Assembly (NCBI RefSeq): GCF_900119485.1
Contig: NZ_FPJZ01000013.1
Coordinates: forward strand, 1-64,000
Source: Thermoactinomyces sp. DSM 45891
GTDB lineage: Bacteria; Bacillota; Bacilli; Thermoactinomycetales; Thermoactinomycetaceae
Length of the DNA stretch: 64,000 bases
Direction: 5' to 3'
Shown: piece after piece, positions 1-7,954 of the stretch
Position numbering within the stretch: position 1 is the stretch's first letter
How the letters are laid out: each line of letters starts with the position of its first letter
Program-made: the position numbers and the translations under genes
The notes under the pieces: generated by a model
Database searches by the model: none
Told to the model about the DNA's origin: nothing
The model's input: the letters and a program-made list of their open reading frames with translations, nothing else

Positions 1-1
1 T

Positions 2-622
2 GAAAAAATCCGACTCTCAGATGGATACAGAAAAGGGCAAACCATCTATCTTGGTTCTTCTTCTTCCCTACTCAAAGTTCGATTTTACGATAAGTACAAA
101 GAAGCCCTGAAGGACGGAAATGAGAGCGAATTAGAAGGTATCAAGTTTTGGAATCGTACCGAACTGGAACTAAAGGACGAAAGAGCCGTTAAAGTAGCTT
201 GGTTGATCGCAAATGAAGTGGATGCAGGCGAGATCGTAACAGGTGTTTTAAACTACTATGTCCGCTTTACAACGAAGGGAACCGATAGCAATAAAAGCCG
301 TTGGAAGACTTGGAAGAAGTGGGAACGCTTTATTGGAGACGCAGCCAAAATCAAGCTTACAGAACTACCAAAAGAAAGAACCGTTGAAACGAAACTTAGT
401 TGGTTAGATCGTCAAGTAACGCCTACTCTCGCAACCATCGTGAAAGCAGAATCCGAAGGGTTCTTGCTGGAGTTGGTACAAAAAGCGGTTAAGCGTTTGA
501 AAGAGCAAGATTTTATTATGATTGACCAGTACAAGGATGCCAAGCAAGTTAGAGATGAACGTTTGAAGCAATTGAAAAGTATGATCCGTGTTAAAGAAGA
601 ATCCAAATCAGAAGCTATCTAA
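2..622 (+). CDS. NicK / Tn916 Orf20-type replication initiation factor (relaxase), 5' truncated by window edge
   Basis: The reading frame is already open at base 2, so this is the C-terminal about 206 residues of a longer protein. An internal TTG at 203 is not a convincing start. Visible motifs are a YLGS-type strand followed by KVRFYDKYKE, then RTELELKDERAVKVA, and a C-terminal block SNKSRW...W..F with QVTPTLA. These match the Rep_trans family of rolling-circle initiators used by ICEBs1 (NicK) and Tn916 (Orf20), which nick oriT/oriV and bind covalently to DNA. The catalytic Tyr region is either outside the window or not identified here. It stops 15 bases before the integrase start, so the two are probably co-transcribed. 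Family assignment is fairly sure; whether the element is an ICE, an IME or an integrated plasmid cannot be decided from this end. Confidence 0.82.
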   Translation, partial: EKIRLSDGYRKGQTIYLGSSSSLLKVRFYDKYKEALKDGNESELEGIKFWNRTELELKDERAVKVAWLIANEVDAGEIVTGVLNYYVRFTTKGTDSNKSRWKTWKKWERFIGDAAKIKLTELPKERTVETKLSWLDRQVTPTLATIVKAESEGFLLELVQKAVKRLKEQDFIMIDQYKDAKQVRDERLKQLKSMIRVKEESKSEAI

Positions 623-636
623 GGAGGAGACAAACA

Positions 637-1812
637 ATGAGAGGACATGTTCGTAAACGAGGAGACAAATACTGTTTTGTGATTGACATGGGTCGCAATC
701 CTGAAACGGGCAAACGAGAACAAAAATGGTTTTATGGATTTGATCGTAAAAAGGATGCCGAGAACGAAATGATTGCGATCATTCACGAAATCACTCAAGG
801 AACCTATGCGAAACCTCAAAGAACGACTCTCATCGATTACTTGCAAGTCTGGTTACGGGACTATGCAAAAGTAAATACAGCACCTCTTACCTATGAAGGA
901 TATGAGTACATCGTGACGAGCCACATTCTCCCTACTCCTTTAGCTGAGATTCCTCTAAATGATCTAAAGCCACTGGATATACAAGGCTACTACTCTCGAA
1001 AGCTGGAGAATGGAAAAAAAGATGGCTCAGGCGGATTGTCTGCTAAGTCTGTGTATAGCCATCACCGCTTATTGCACGAAGCGCTTGAGCATGCGGTGAG
1101 ATGGCAAATGATCGATTCGAACCCGATGAAGTCAGTCATTCCACCTAGACCCAAACGAAAACATTTCGATGTACTTTCTAAAGAACAGATTCACCTTTTG
1201 CTTCAAGAAGCCAAGAGGAGCAAGTTTTATTACCCTATCTACTTCGCCATCCATACGGGAATGCGTAGAGGTGAAATACTTGGGCTCAAGTGGCAAGATG
1301 TCGACTTAACAAACCAAGTTGTCAGCGTACGCCGATCCGTTCAACGGGTGAACGGGCAAGGGATCATTTTTAAGGATACCACCAAAAACGACGGAAGCCG
1401 TAGAACAGTAGCCATATCTAGCTCCGTCATCGAAACCTTACGTACGATTGAAGGGAAACAGAGCCGCCATAAGCAATCTTACGGAATTCACTATCAAGAT
1501 TATGGATTGGTTTTCGCCAATGACAATGGATCTCCCTTCGATCCTGACGGGCTTTCTAGGGGGTTTCGACGACTTGTAAAGAACCTAGAAATCCCCCATA
1601 TTCGCTTCCATGATCTCCGCCACAGTCACGCTACACTCTTGATCCAGCAAGGGGAACACCCGAAAGTAATATCAGAGCGTTTAGGACACTCCACTATCAC
1701 GGTAACAATGGACACTTACTCCCATGTCATGCCACATATGCAGAAAGAAGCCGTACGAAAATGGGATGATTTTCTCTATGGCGGACAGGATGAACCGTAT
1801 CGCACATCATGA
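637..1812 (+). CDS. int: Tyrosine recombinase integrase (phage/ICE type)
   Basis: A 391-residue site-specific tyrosine recombinase. Domains in order: an N-terminal AP2-like arm-binding domain (about 1-55), a SAM-like core-binding domain (about 65-160) and a catalytic domain (about 175-380). Catalytic residues can be read off: R210 in TGMRRGE, K250 in TTKNDGSRR, H325 and R328 in HDLRHSHATLL, H351 in LGHS, and Y361 in MDTYSH. The start has a strong Shine-Dalgarno (AAGGAGGAG). It lies at the end of a mobile element, transcribed toward the tRNA-Leu gene, which is the usual geometry for elements integrated at a tRNA 3' end. No excisionase gene lies between it and the upstream replication gene, which is unlike Tn916. 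Length and motifs look intact and active. Confidence 0.95.
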   Translation: MRGHVRKRGDKYCFVIDMGRNPETGKREQKWFYGFDRKKDAENEMIAIIHEITQGTYAKPQRTTLIDYLQVWLRDYAKVNTAPLTYEGYEYIVTSHILPTPLAEIPLNDLKPLDIQGYYSRKLENGKKDGSGGLSAKSVYSHHRLLHEALEHAVRWQMIDSNPMKSVIPPRPKRKHFDVLSKEQIHLLLQEAKRSKFYYPIYFAIHTGMRRGEILGLKWQDVDLTNQVVSVRRSVQRVNGQGIIFKDTTKNDGSRRTVAISSSVIETLRTIEGKQSRHKQSYGIHYQDYGLVFANDNGSPFDPDGLSRGFRRLVKNLEIPHIRFHDLRHSHATLLIQQGEHPKVISERLGHSTITVTMDTYSHVMPHMQKEAVRKWDDFLYGGQDEPYRTS

Positions 1813-1867
1813 TACACCTATGGACACTTTGAAAAATGACAAGCCAAATGGACATAAATGACTTTTA

Positions 1868-1918
1868 AAAAATCGCTGAAACCCTTATATATCAAGGGAT
1901 TTGGCGGTTTTATTTGTT
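1868..1918 (+). terminator. Probable rho-independent terminator of the integrase gene
   Basis: A long stem of about 17 pairs, counting G-U pairs and one mismatch, has arms at about 1870-1886 and 1893-1911 and is followed by a T-rich run. The same bases contain a ctgaaaccctt unit that recurs next to tRNA-Leu, so this sequence may also be an integrase-binding site. Confidence 0.6.
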
Positions 1919-1929
1919 GTACAACAAAT
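1912..1929. repeat. Perfect 18-bp palindrome downstream of int
   Basis: The sequence atttgttgtacaacaaat is its own reverse complement. It lies between the integrase terminator and the tRNA operon terminator. It could bind a dimeric element regulator or recombination factor; no function is established. Confidence 0.6.
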
Positions 1930-1966
1930 TGCAAACGACTCACGGGTCAGAAAACCCAAAATGAAC

Positions 1967-2000
1967 CAAAAAAGAGCCCCTCAACTTGAGGAGCTTTTTC
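1967..2000 (-). terminator. Terminator of the tRNA operon
   Basis: A hairpin built on CCTCAA/TTGAGG with extended arms is flanked by an A-run on the left (a T-run on the minus strand) and a T-run on the right, so it may work in both directions. It sits just 3' of tRNA-Leu on the minus strand. Confidence 0.65.
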
Positions 2001-2030
2001 TCTGAAACCCTTGATATTACTACGTTTTTT

Positions 2031-2120
2031 TGGTGCCGAGGGTCGGGCTCGAACCGACACGGTAGTCACCTACCGCAGGATTTTAAGTCCTGTGCGTCTG
2101 CCTATTCCGCCACCCCGGCA
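2031..2120 (-). tRNA. tRNA-Leu (anticodon UAA)
   Basis: The minus strand folds as a class II tRNA. The acceptor TGCCGGGG pairs with CCTCGGCA followed by encoded CCA. The anticodon loop is CTTAAAA, and there is a long variable arm and a GGTTCGAGCC T-arm. It is the last gene of the operon, and the mobile element lies on its 3' side. Confidence 0.95.
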
Positions 2121-2146
2121 AGGCAGTATGAAATTCATTTTAAAAA

Positions 2147-2221
2147 TGGAGCGGAAGACGGGACTCGAACCCGCGACCCTCGCCTTGGCAAGGCGATGCT
2201 CTACCACTGAGCCACTTCCGC
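2147..2221 (-). tRNA. tRNA-Gly (anticodon GCC)
   Basis: Cloverleaf on the minus strand with acceptor GCGGAAG / CTTCCGC, anticodon loop TTGCCAA, T-arm GGGTTCGAACCC and encoded terminal CCA. Confidence 0.95.
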
Positions 2222-2224
2222 AAA

Positions 2225-2300
<76 letters not shown>

Positions 2301-2347
2301 AAACTTTCTTTTCAGTAGATAAACAATGTTCGCTACCGACAAGAAAG

Positions 2348-2377
2348 AGTATAACATGGTATTCTTGCTGAATGCAA
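2348..2377 (-). promoter_or_regulatory. Promoter of the tRNA-Phe-Gly-Leu operon
   Basis: On the minus strand, TTGCAT (-35) and TATACT (-10) are separated by 18 bases, about 48 bases upstream of tRNA-Phe. Both boxes are close to the housekeeping sigma consensus. Confidence 0.6.
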
Positions 2378-2396
2378 CATGTTTTTTATTATATTT

Positions 2397-3332
2397 CTAC
2401 AGCTCACTTTTCCTTCGATTATGGCCATCAACAAAATAAGCATCCGTATAATGCTCAATTCGTTCCATGATCCGCTTCGCCTTCATCACATCTTGCACAT
2501 TTTTTTCACCTAAGCGAAGATGAGTCTCTAACTCTTCTAAGTCTAAGTTAGAGGTATAAATAGTAGGTAAGCCCTCTGCCGCCCGATAATGCAGCAAGGC
2601 CCCTAGAATTTCGTCACGTTTCCACACAGTTAAGTACTCTGCCCCAATATCGTCTAAAATGAGGACTTGTACCTCTTTAAATGCTTGCAGTTTCTGTTGA
2701 AGAGAATGATCTTGAATTGCATCTTGAACTTCCCTTATTAGGTCTGGGACGTAAACTAGATAAGAATGGATATTATGCTCTACTAATTTATTTGCAATCG
2801 CTCCGGCAATTCGGCTCTTGCCTACTCCAAGTGGACCATGTAAATATAATCCCCTTGCCGGGATTCCCTCTGAAAAGGACATACAAAAATCCATCGTAGC
2901 AGCGATCACTTCACTTCGTTCATCAAATTCCATCGTTTCAAAACTTGAATGCAAAATCTCTTTCGGAATATGAAGAGATCGAATTAGCTTCTGCTTCTCT
3001 TTCATCGATTCAAAAGCGGCTAATTTTTGACACTTCTTCATTCGAAACTCAATATACCCACCATATTGATTTAGATATGGATAATGCCCAGAGATCATAT
3101 TAGAACATTTCTCTAGACCAGAGCAACGACTGCAATTTTCCCACTCCGACACCATCTGATTCATCTGAGGAAGCGAGCGGAGATATTGCTCTGATGGAAT
3201 ATCAGGATGTCGCTCCACAAAACTGCGAACCGCTCGATGTTGTTTTAACAGGCTTACTTGCTTTTCCATCTGCTCTGGTGTAATTCCTGTCCGACGTAGC
3301 ATCGGCCCTACGACTTCGGAAATGGGGTTCAC
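2397..3332 (-). CDS. dnaI: Primosomal protein DnaI (helicase loader)
   Basis: A 311-residue AAA+ ATPase that loads the replicative helicase during initiation and restart in Firmicutes. The N-terminal region has a zinc-binding arrangement (C67, C70, C76 and C101 are candidate ligands). The C-terminal ATPase carries Walker A GPLGVGKS (166-173) and Walker B VLILDDIG with D227/D228. The start is GTG with an AAAGGAG Shine-Dalgarno 8 bases upstream. It overlaps the end of dnaB by four bases (GTGA), which is translational coupling of the two loader proteins, as in B. subtilis. Confidence 0.94.
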   Translation of the reverse strand: MNPISEVVGPMLRRTGITPEQMEKQVSLLKQHRAVRSFVERHPDIPSEQYLRSLPQMNQMVSEWENCSRCSGLEKCSNMISGHYPYLNQYGGYIEFRMKKCQKLAAFESMKEKQKLIRSLHIPKEILHSSFETMEFDERSEVIAATMDFCMSFSEGIPARGLYLHGPLGVGKSRIAGAIANKLVEHNIHSYLVYVPDLIREVQDAIQDHSLQQKLQAFKEVQVLILDDIGAEYLTVWKRDEILGALLHYRAAEGLPTIYTSNLDLEELETHLRLGEKNVQDVMKAKRIMERIEHYTDAYFVDGHNRRKSEL

Positions 3333-4801
3333 GGCATCTGCTCCTTTTCTCGTCCTCGATCCGCTAATTTTTCATTCATTAGGCGAAGTTTGGCTTGTAA
3401 TCGTATCTTATTTTGCTCTAATTCTTCTTCACTCAGCATAGATGCAGCTTCATTATTTTTTTCCCGCTCCAACTGTTGTGCCACTGCTTTGGGTAGAATC
3501 GATTTAGAACGCTTTGATTTCGTCGACCGGGTTACCGTTCCTACACTTCCCTCAGACTCCCACTGCTCACTCTTGGCTATTTCAATTGCCTGCTCCATTG
3601 TTTTTACTTGTGCCCGTACCCAATGTGCCGCAATCTTATCAATCAGACTCCAAGTTAACTTTCGATTGTATTTAATCATCACATAGTCGATCAATACATT
3701 CACTACTTGAGGCGACAAATCATACTTTTGCACTAACTTCTCCACAATCTTTAAATCACTATCTGAGACCGGCCCACCCCCTTGATAACGATGTAACAAT
3801 TCCACAGGTGACACGGTAGCCAGCAAATGAAAGTGTTTCTCTTCTGGTGAAGCATCGGATGCGGGTGTGATCACTTCTTGTCTTTCTCGAACAAGTTGTG
3901 CCTGCTTGAAAGATATATCTCCCTGTAACTGTTTCTGATGATATTGAACCTGTGGCAACCCACCAAAACGAAGCTGATACTCTCCGCGGACATAATTTCG
4001 AAGACGTTCTAAATTGATTTCTCCCCGTTGCGTGATGTACGGATCTTGTAAAACGGCTACTAAATCCCATGTCTCCAATTGATATAAGAAACAAATCTCT
4101 TTTAATTGAGCAATACACTCTGGGGTCCATGTACTTGAGTGAATAATCGACTGCAAGCGTGCTTTAATAGAGGTAAGATCCTCGTCGGACCACATCGGAA
4201 TTTGACCCTGTTGTAAATCCTCTCGAATCGGATGCTCAGGGGCCGGAAATTCCTGATCAATCTCACCCATCTGCTGTAGGTCGTGAGGCGAGAAACTACC
4301 GTATACCTCTTTAAATGGCTTTGTCACATTGCGCTTTACTTGTTTTCGCCAGTTTTCAGATGGAACAGGTCCTAGCAATCTCTTTCGTAGTTCTGGGTAT
4401 ATCTCTTTTCCTACTGATTGATACAGAGCTAGATTGAAAACTTCGCTCTGAAAAAATTGGACCGGAGAAAGAGGGGAGATCATTTCATATTCATAGATTA
4501 AACCATTCTGAGGATTCCCAAGCTCATACGTATTTAGTAATCCTACCCCTTCCAGCCGATGCCGAGCCTCTAAAAAAGAGTCATAGGGCGTTCCTAGCAT
4601 CTTCATTAGCATGGCATGTGTATGAACTTCCGTCATTCCTGCACGTTCGGTAGGCAATTGGTAGGAAAGGGTTAAATAGAGACTATAGGCTGTTGCCCCG
4701 ATCAATGGTTGATACAGTTGAGTTAGCACGATCAAATCAGTGGGTGCCAACGGACGATGAGAACGACAATACCATCCTAATTCTTTCCAAAGAAACGCCA
4801 T
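3329..4801 (-). CDS. dnaB: Replication initiation and membrane attachment protein DnaB (DnaB/DnaD family)
   Basis: About 490 residues. This is the Firmicute DnaB, which remodels origin DNA and recruits the helicase together with DnaD and DnaI; it is not the E. coli helicase. The N-terminal winged-helix region opens with FLWKELGWYCRSHRPL. A central DnaB/DnaD domain (about 300-400) has the VVNVLIDYV...KYNRKL motif, followed by a basic, Gln-rich coiled tail. The ATG at 4801 is preferred because GGAGG lies 11 bases upstream; a GTG at 4819 in the same frame lacks a good site. It lies between nrdR and dnaI, the conserved order. Confidence 0.92.
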   Translation of the reverse strand: MAFLWKELGWYCRSHRPLAPTDLIVLTQLYQPLIGATAYSLYLTLSYQLPTERAGMTEVHTHAMLMKMLGTPYDSFLEARHRLEGVGLLNTYELGNPQNGLIYEYEMISPLSPVQFFQSEVFNLALYQSVGKEIYPELRKRLLGPVPSENWRKQVKRNVTKPFKEVYGSFSPHDLQQMGEIDQEFPAPEHPIREDLQQGQIPMWSDEDLTSIKARLQSIIHSSTWTPECIAQLKEICFLYQLETWDLVAVLQDPYITQRGEINLERLRNYVRGEYQLRFGGLPQVQYHQKQLQGDISFKQAQLVRERQEVITPASDASPEEKHFHLLATVSPVELLHRYQGGGPVSDSDLKIVEKLVQKYDLSPQVVNVLIDYVMIKYNRKLTWSLIDKIAAHWVRAQVKTMEQAIEIAKSEQWESEGSVGTVTRSTKSKRSKSILPKAVAQQLEREKNNEAASMLSEEELEQNKIRLQAKLRLMNEKLADRGREKEQMP

Positions 4802-4887
4802 CTTCTGGTCTTCCTCCACACTTTCAATACTGATTTGTCCATTTTAACATAGGTTCCAATTTTAGAAAAAAGCTCATTTTTATCCAA

Positions 4888-5382
4888 TTAGTCCTCATCT
4901 TCTTCAGAAGCCTTTTGCGTATTCTCCTGACGAGAGCGTTGTAATAAATCTAATTCTGTAACAAAAACGTGAATATCCTTAAACTGGCGATAAACAGAAG
5001 CAAAACGAACGTAAGCTACCTCATCAATGGCCATCAAGCGATCCATTACATACTCTCCAATTTCATTACTGAGAACTTCGGATGTATTTTGATCACGTAA
5101 CAGCTTTTCAATCTCGTGGACTAGCTTTTCTAAGCTTTCAACCGAAACGGGGCGCTTTTCACAAGCTCGAATCAAACCACGTAGTAATTTTTCGTGATTA
5201 AACTCTTCTCTGCTTCCATCTTTTTTCACCACAATTAATGATTTTTCCTCTATCATCTCAAAGGTTGTAAATCGCTGTTCGCACTCTTCACATTCTCTCC
5301 GCCTACGAATCGCCCTCCCTTCATGAGCAGGTCGTGAATCTAACACACGAGATCCATAATGATTACAATCTGGACATCTCAT
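4888..5382 (-). CDS. nrdR: Transcriptional repressor NrdR
   Basis: A 164-residue repressor of ribonucleotide reductase genes. A zinc ribbon at the start (C3, C6, C31, C34, in MRCPDC and CEECEQRF) is followed by an ATP-cone (about 47-135) that senses dATP/ATP. The frame opens further upstream at 5403, but the Shine-Dalgarno AAGGAGG lies inside those codons, so the ATG at 5382 is the real start and gives the usual family length. It sits between gapB and dnaB as in B. subtilis, where the speD gene that is missing here would lie next to it. Confidence 0.95.
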   Translation of the reverse strand: MRCPDCNHYGSRVLDSRPAHEGRAIRRRRECEECEQRFTTFEMIEEKSLIVVKKDGSREEFNHEKLLRGLIRACEKRPVSVESLEKLVHEIEKLLRDQNTSEVLSNEIGEYVMDRLMAIDEVAYVRFASVYRQFKDIHVFVTELDLLQRSRQENTQKASEEDED

Positions 5383-5485
5383 CCTTACGTCCTCCTTCGC
5401 CATCCAAACAACTTTTCGCTCTAGTGCTTCAAATCTATTTTATTTCATCACACTTGGTATAAACAATGGAAAATCGGAAGTGCCT

Positions 5486-5516
5486 AAAAACCCGAGCCTA
5501 CTAGAGCTCGGGTTTT
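5486..5516 (-). terminator. Terminator between gapB and nrdR
   Basis: AAAACCCGAGC and GCTCGGGTTTT form an 11-bp stem with an 8-base loop, flanked by A/T runs. It lies 24 bases after the gapB stop on the minus strand and would separate gapB from the nrdR-dnaB-dnaI unit. Confidence 0.8.
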
Positions 5517-5539
5517 ACCCTGTGTAGCTATATTATATA

Positions 5540-6580
5540 CTAAGCCGATTGAACTTTTATTTGCTCATTTACTTGACTAGTAGAAGAACCCACTAGTTTC
5601 ACCAGATCGACAATGCGACAAGAATAGCCCCATTCATTATCATACCATGCCAACACCTTTACTTGGCGATCCCCCATCACCATCGTCGATAATCCATCTA
5701 CTATAGAAGAATTTTCATTACCGATAAAATCTGATGATACCAATGGCAACTCTGTATAAGCTAGAATCCCTTTCATCGTACCTTCAGCAGCTTGCTTCAA
5801 AGCGTAATTTACTTGATCTCTGGTAACATCTATTTTTAGATCCACAACCAAATCGACGATTGACACATTGGGAGTTGGGACACGTAAAGAAAATCCGTTT
5901 AACTTACCCTGTAACTCCGGGATCACAAGACCCAAGGCCTTAGCGGCCCCTGTTTTAGTTGGGATGATCGATTGTCCACATGCTCGAGCCCGGCGCAAAT
6001 CTTTATGTGGATTATCTAAATTTAATTGATCATTTGTATAGCTATGGATCGTTGTCATGAGACCATGCTCAATCCCAAATGTGTCATGCAATACTTTTGC
6101 GACGGGAGCTAAACAATTCGTCGTGCAAGAAGCATTTGAGATCACATGATGGTTTTCAGGTTGATAGATATCTTCATTTACCCCTAGTACAATGGTAGCG
6201 TCTTCATTTTTCGCTGGAGCCGTAATCACTACCTTTTTAGCACCTGCTTGTATGTGTAATCCTGCTCCTTCTCGATCGACAAATTTCCCTGTGGCTTCTA
6301 CGACCACATCAATTTGGTGCTCTGCCCAAGGTAACTCAGCTGGATTTCGGTTAGAAGTTAACCGAACAAATTGTTTATTTACATAAATACCGCCATCTGT
6401 AGGGATTACTTCCTCGTCAAAAAAACCATGAATTGTGTCATACTTAATCAAATGCGCTAATGTTTCGGCTGGATAACTAGCATTAATTGCTACTATTTCT
6501 ATTGTTGGGTCAACTATTGCTTTTCTAAAAAACATTCTACCAATGCGACCAAATCCATTTATTGCAACACGAATGTTCAT
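5540..6580 (-). CDS. gapB: Glyceraldehyde-3-phosphate dehydrogenase, gluconeogenic type GapB
   Basis: A 346-residue GAPDH that interconverts glyceraldehyde-3-phosphate and 1,3-bisphosphoglycerate. It has the N-terminal dinucleotide fold INGFGRIGR and the catalytic Cys C152 in SNASCTTNC. After the second strand, INAS replaces the Asp-containing IND motif of the glycolytic NAD enzyme GapA. INASYxAETLAHLIKYDTIHG is typical of Bacillus GapB, which prefers NADP and works in gluconeogenesis. Position next to nrdR also fits gapB. The Shine-Dalgarno AAGGGGA lies 10 bases before the ATG. A separate glycolytic gapA is expected elsewhere. Confidence 0.93.
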   Translation of the reverse strand: MNIRVAINGFGRIGRMFFRKAIVDPTIEIVAINASYPAETLAHLIKYDTIHGFFDEEVIPTDGGIYVNKQFVRLTSNRNPAELPWAEHQIDVVVEATGKFVDREGAGLHIQAGAKKVVITAPAKNEDATIVLGVNEDIYQPENHHVISNASCTTNCLAPVAKVLHDTFGIEHGLMTTIHSYTNDQLNLDNPHKDLRRARACGQSIIPTKTGAAKALGLVIPELQGKLNGFSLRVPTPNVSIVDLVVDLKIDVTRDQVNYALKQAAEGTMKGILAYTELPLVSSDFIGNENSSIVDGLSTMVMGDRQVKVLAWYDNEWGYSCRIVDLVKLVGSSTSQVNEQIKVQSA

Positions 6581-6698
6581 TATGAATGAATCCCCTTCCG
6601 GCTATATAATACACACAATTCCCCTTTAATATTATAATCAGTATAACACATTTTGCAATAAAAAAAGAAAAAAAACCAGTCCTATTTGTGAACAGAAA

Positions 6699-6734
6699 AA
6701 GGGACCTGATCACTTATAAGTGACCAAGTCCCTT
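6699..6734 (-). terminator. Terminator after the lytic transglycosylase gene
   Basis: The arms AAGGGAC...TCACTTA and TAAGTGA...GTCCCTT form a nearly continuous stem. On the minus strand it is followed by a T-run. It marks the 3' end of the polA-mutM-ytaF-coaE-slt unit. Confidence 0.75.
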
Positions 6735-6757
6735 CCTAATCAACGATCCTTATTCCT

Positions 6758-7369
6758 CTAACCTTCTACTAGGTATCCATATACGGATTTATACTTTCCA
6801 TAGTAGCCCATCACTTTTTGAACATATTTCCTTGTCTCTGAGTACTCTATGTGGTTGGCATTTTGCAATGTGCCATCCCATTTCTTATCCTTCAACCAAC
6901 TTTTCACCTTATTCGGCCCTGCATTATAGGCGGCTATAGCCACCACTTCATTTCCATTAAACTCTTTAATCAAGTAGGCTAGATACCATGTACCTAGCTG
7001 GATATTAACCTTAGGATCACCGATTTGATCACGTACAGCAGGAGAAAAGGGTGCCCTTTGAATCACAGTATCGACAGTACCAGGTGTAATTTGCATTAAA
7101 CCTTGTGCATTAGCATGCGAAATCTTCGACGGATCAAACTTTGTTTCGACACGTATCACTGCCATCACGAGAAAAGGGCTTATCTTATACTGTTTGGAGC
7201 TATTCAGGATATCTTCTTCGTATTTTAGCGGGTACATCCAGCGGTTAGAGACAGGAATCGCGATAAACATGATGATCACAATGAGTATGATCCCAATCAA
7301 AATCATTCTCTTAGGAGGCATCGCTCGAAGTGCTGGATCTATCCATTTTTTAAAACTAGATAATTCCAT
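6758..7369 (-). CDS. Membrane-anchored lytic transglycosylase (SLT domain)
   Basis: A 203-residue enzyme predicted to cleave the MurNAc-GlcNAc bond of peptidoglycan with 1,6-anhydro product. One N-terminal membrane segment (about 21-42) is followed by a goose-type/SLT domain: the catalytic Glu is E75 in VIRVETKFDPS, then SHANAQGLMQI and the late AAYNAGP motif are present. It overlaps coaE by about 31 bases, so the two are translationally coupled. The Shine-Dalgarno is weak. An SLT gene behind coaE is not part of the B. subtilis order. Confidence 0.9.
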   Translation of the reverse strand: MELSSFKKWIDPALRAMPPKRMILIGIILIVIIMFIAIPVSNRWMYPLKYEEDILNSSKQYKISPFLVMAVIRVETKFDPSKISHANAQGLMQITPGTVDTVIQRAPFSPAVRDQIGDPKVNIQLGTWYLAYLIKEFNGNEVVAIAAYNAGPNKVKSWLKDKKWDGTLQNANHIEYSETRKYVQKVMGYYGKYKSVYGYLVEG

Positions 7370-7941
7370 AGCTGCTCTACCTGTCTTTCTGTATGAAGTA
7401 CGGGTTGACTGTTATCAATCACAAAATCGGCCATCTTCTTTTTCTCTTCAATCGAAAGTTGTGCACCAAGCCTAGCTTTTGCTTCCCTTTCCGTTAGTTG
7501 ATCTCGCTCCATTAAACGCACGATTTGTAGTGCTTCTGGTATATACACAACAATAACCTTTTCCACTAACTGCGTCAAACCGCTTTCAAATAGGAGCGGA
7601 ACATCCCAAATAATAACTGCTTCCATATTTTCTCTTTGAAATTCGGCTGTCTGTCTTTTCATCTCAGCTCGAATAAGAGGATGTAAAATAACATTTAACT
7701 GCTGACGCGCACTAGGATCATGAAAGATGATATCCGCTAACGCTTTCCGATTTAATCGTCCCTGTGAATCGAGAACTTCCTCTCCAAATACTGCGATCAC
7801 CTGCTGTAACCCTTCTGTATCCGGTTCCACGACTAGCCTAGCAATTTGGTCTGCATCGATAATTTTCGCTCCACGCTCTTGGAACATCTTCGAAACCGTG
7901 CTTTTGCCCGTCGCAATTCCTCCTGTTAACCCAATGACCAA
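7339..7941 (-). CDS. coaE: Dephospho-CoA kinase
   Basis: A 200-residue kinase for the last step of CoA synthesis (dephospho-CoA + ATP to CoA). It has the P-loop GLTGGIATGKST at the N terminus, then DADQIAR, HPLIRAEM and a DVPLLFE motif, all typical. The TTG at 7941 is chosen because AGGAG lies 8 bases upstream and gives the family start VIGLTGG; the GTG at 7950 would overlap the ribosome-binding site. It lies in the conserved polA-mutM-ytaF-coaE row. Confidence 0.94.
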   Translation of the reverse strand: MVIGLTGGIATGKSTVSKMFQERGAKIIDADQIARLVVEPDTEGLQQVIAVFGEEVLDSQGRLNRKALADIIFHDPSARQQLNVILHPLIRAEMKRQTAEFQRENMEAVIIWDVPLLFESGLTQLVEKVIVVYIPEALQIVRLMERDQLTEREAKARLGAQLSIEEKKKMADFVIDNSQPVLHTERQVEQLWNYLVLKNG

Positions 7942-7954
7942 AACAAACACTCCT

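Larger units (their letters stand above)
1876..2018. repeat. Repeated ctgaaaccctt(g)atat units: candidate integrase arm or attachment sites
   Basis: The 11-mer CTGAAACCCTT occurs at 1876-1886 and again at 2002-2012. Each copy is followed by ATAT-like bases. A third, inverted copy (ATATCAAGGG) is at 1889-1898. The right-hand copy lies only 12-28 bases beyond the tRNA-Leu CCA end. Spaced, oriented repeats between an integrase gene and a tRNA are what arm-type or att sites look like. The far end of the element is outside the window, so no true att duplication can be shown. Confidence 0.45.
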
